Below, piece after piece: positions 62,793 through 64,000 of a stretch of 64,000 nt of DNA (its first letter is position 1; each line of letters begins with the position of its first letter). The DNA is from a virus. The notes beneath the pieces are model-generated. The model saw nothing but the letters and a program-made list of their open reading frames with translations. It had not been told where the DNA came from and searched no databases. The stretch covers positions 18,157 to 82,156 of IMG/VR virus record IMGVR_UViG_3300031539_000009; one strand, written 5' to 3'. Position numbers and translations under genes: made by a program.

Positions 62793-63599
62793 TTATGATC
62801 CTGTCAATTGTTTCGGTTCAACGACTTCAGCGTCAATGATTCCCTCATCGACCAGCTCATTGATTTCCTGCATCTCAAGCATAATGCTCCGGGCAATGTC
62901 CAGATCAGTCATATTCCGAACGTCCAGCGAACCAATGAACTCAATCCGCTTCGCCCGCTTCTCAATCACTCCCATATCCTGTCCCTTGGAAATGATCTTG
63001 TCCAATATCTCAGACTTGGCTTTCACAGCCCCGACAAGCGCATTGTGTTGCTTCGATGTCTTGAAGCCATCGATCATTTTCTGCAACTCCAGCACGCATG
63101 ATTTCTGCTCTAACACATAATGGGCATACACCTGAAATGTCGTCTGCTTCTGAAGCTGTTCAATCAGCCGGTCCATCACGCCGGTCTGCAGCTTCCGATA
63201 TTCCGGCAACCCAATTCCCAATTCCTTGGTTGCCTGTTCATCCGTCAGACCTCGCATGATCGTGTCTTGAACCAGGTCCAACATGACTCTGTGATTGGCC
63301 GCCGTCCTCATCTTTGAATCCGGCTCAACCTGAGGCACCTTGGCTGGCAGACCTCGTGCCTGACGCAACTCATGCGGCCTCACCGTATTGTCCACAACGA
63401 CCTTTTTGCGCTTGGGTGTGGCCTTCGGTGCATCTTTTTTATCTGCGTTGGCAGGTGGTGTGCTCTGCTTTGCCGGTGCCCTGGTTATGGACGCAACCGC
63501 TGTGGCAATATCTTCTGACGGCGCAACCAATTGATTCTTGATCACTTGACCGCCGCCCCGCTGAATGGCTCGCACATCGTCTTTGACCTTTGACGTCAT
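62793..63599 (-). CDS. Small terminase-like protein
   Basis: 268 residues from ATG 63599 (MTSKVKDD) with AGAGGGGTG upstream. Basic N-terminal 90 residues, a helix-turn-helix-like GLTDEQATKELGIGLPEYRKL near 130, and long helices after it, the layout of TerS oligomers. It is the first gene of the packaging region. Assigned by layout; similarity not checked. Confidence 0.5.
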   Translation of the reverse strand: MTSKVKDDVRAIQRGGGQVIKNQLVAPSEDIATAVASITRAPAKQSTPPANADKKDAPKATPKRKKVVVDNTVRPHELRQARGLPAKVPQVEPDSKMRTAANHRVMLDLVQDTIMRGLTDEQATKELGIGLPEYRKLQTGVMDRLIEQLQKQTTFQVYAHYVLEQKSCVLELQKMIDGFKTSKQHNALVGAVKAKSEILDKIISKGQDMGVIEKRAKRIEFIGSLDVRNMTDLDIARSIMLEMQEINELVDEGIIDAEVVEPKQLTGS

Positions 63600-63962
63600 G
63601 CCGTGCACCCCTCTGTCCCGAACCTCAAACCATCCAACCACAAATTGAGAACGCTTCCCCCGGTCCTCAAACCAGGTGGACATGCTCCATTCTGCTTTTT
63701 GTGTGTTGTGCGGGAGATGTTTTGGCCCCACCGCCAGGGAGTGCCGATGACAAAATGGTATGCCTTGGCCGCCTTCACCGACACACGGTGGGACCATGGA
63801 GGTGGCGGCCAAACTTTCCCGGTGCTTTCAAGGCTCAAGCCCAGGCAAGTAGCAAACCCGGACTTGAGCCTGTAGCAAAGAATCCCAGACCTCAGCCTGA
63901 GCCTTGAAATCACCGTGCTTACCTTTCCATTCAACTTGGAACCTATTTGTTCAAGATGGTAT
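63600..63962 (-). promoter_or_regulatory. Structured leader with competing hairpins
   Basis: No gene in these 363 bases. Arms 63820-63837 and 63898-63915 pair over 18 positions with one mismatch. Inside, 63831-63839 (aggctcaag) also pairs perfectly with 63863-63871 (cttgagcct), so two exclusive folds exist. Could be an attenuator or antitermination leader for the packaging genes. Confidence 0.5.
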
Positions 63963-63991
63963 ATTGTAGAATTTTTTGGCCGCACATACAA
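63963..63991 (-). promoter_or_regulatory. Putative promoter P4
   Basis: Minus-strand TTGTAT (63991-63986), 17-bp spacer, TACAAT (63968-63963). The -10 matches 5 of 6 bases, the -35 only 3 of 6. It would drive the structural operon through the leader. Confidence 0.5.
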
Positions 63992-64000
63992 GTGCCCAGC

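Noticed and set aside
63601-63660. tRNA-like T-arm (ggttcggg-like on the minus strand)
   Set aside because: No cloverleaf, no anticodon arm and no acceptor stem could be built around it.
63596-63991. 131-codon minus-strand frame before the terminase-like gene
   Set aside because: Begins inside the promoter candidate with no ribosome site, has an odd Arg/Gly/Pro composition and covers the structured leader.

Overview
This window looks like a contiguous part of the genome of a large tailed phage (or prophage) with a contractile tail. Every gene I can support lies on the minus strand, and most neighbours are tightly packed or overlap at ATGA, TAATG or TGATG junctions. The virion genes follow the order of the PBSX/xkd type of contractile tail: terminase, portal, MuF, XkdF-like protease, capsid, sheath, tube, chaperone, tape measure, LysM protein, hub, baseplate V, W, J and I. 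The host cannot be named. Two-part membrane/coiled-coil lysis proteins weakly favour a Gram-negative host. Sigma70-like promoters and GGAGG ribosome binding sites fit an ordinary bacterial expression machinery.

Reading in the direction of transcription, from high to low coordinates: 63963-63600 holds a promoter and a structured leader. 63599-54428 holds a small-terminase-like protein, large spike/fibre proteins and large terminase. 54419-47066 holds portal, a MuF protein fused to a PI3K/HipA-like kinase domain, an XkdF-type protease split into two genes, scaffold-like protein and major capsid protein. 47017-42641 holds head decoration and head-tail completion genes. 42610-28458 holds sheath, tube, a tail assembly chaperone pair with a clear -1 frameshift signal, tape measure and baseplate. 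28453-22710 holds a tail fibre and the lysis cassette.

22655-16351 is replication: a UvsW-like helicase, a possible initiator, a DnaC-like loader, a DnaB-like helicase and a DnaG-like primase. 15914-12442 holds a MoxR/CobS-like AAA+ ATPase and its VWA/CobT-like partner, each behind a copy of the same 118-bp promoter repeat. 12412-9432 holds a sigma-factor-like protein, proteins of unknown role and a protein with a histone H1-like tail, closed by a terminator at 9364-9407.

The last unit, 9238 to 1, is the most unusual. An FAD-type oxidoreductase, a dUTPase-HAD nucleotidase fusion, a strongly divergent ThyX-like flavin-dependent thymidylate synthase, an acetylornithine-type aminotransferase and a nucleotide-kinase-like P-loop protein are joined in one operon with a bacterial-type DNA polymerase III alpha subunit and an HU-like protein. 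I read this as a candidate pyrimidine (thymine) hypermodification pathway coupled to replication. It is an inference from gene content and altered motifs, not a demonstrated function.

No tRNA, rRNA, CRISPR array or insertion sequence was recognised.
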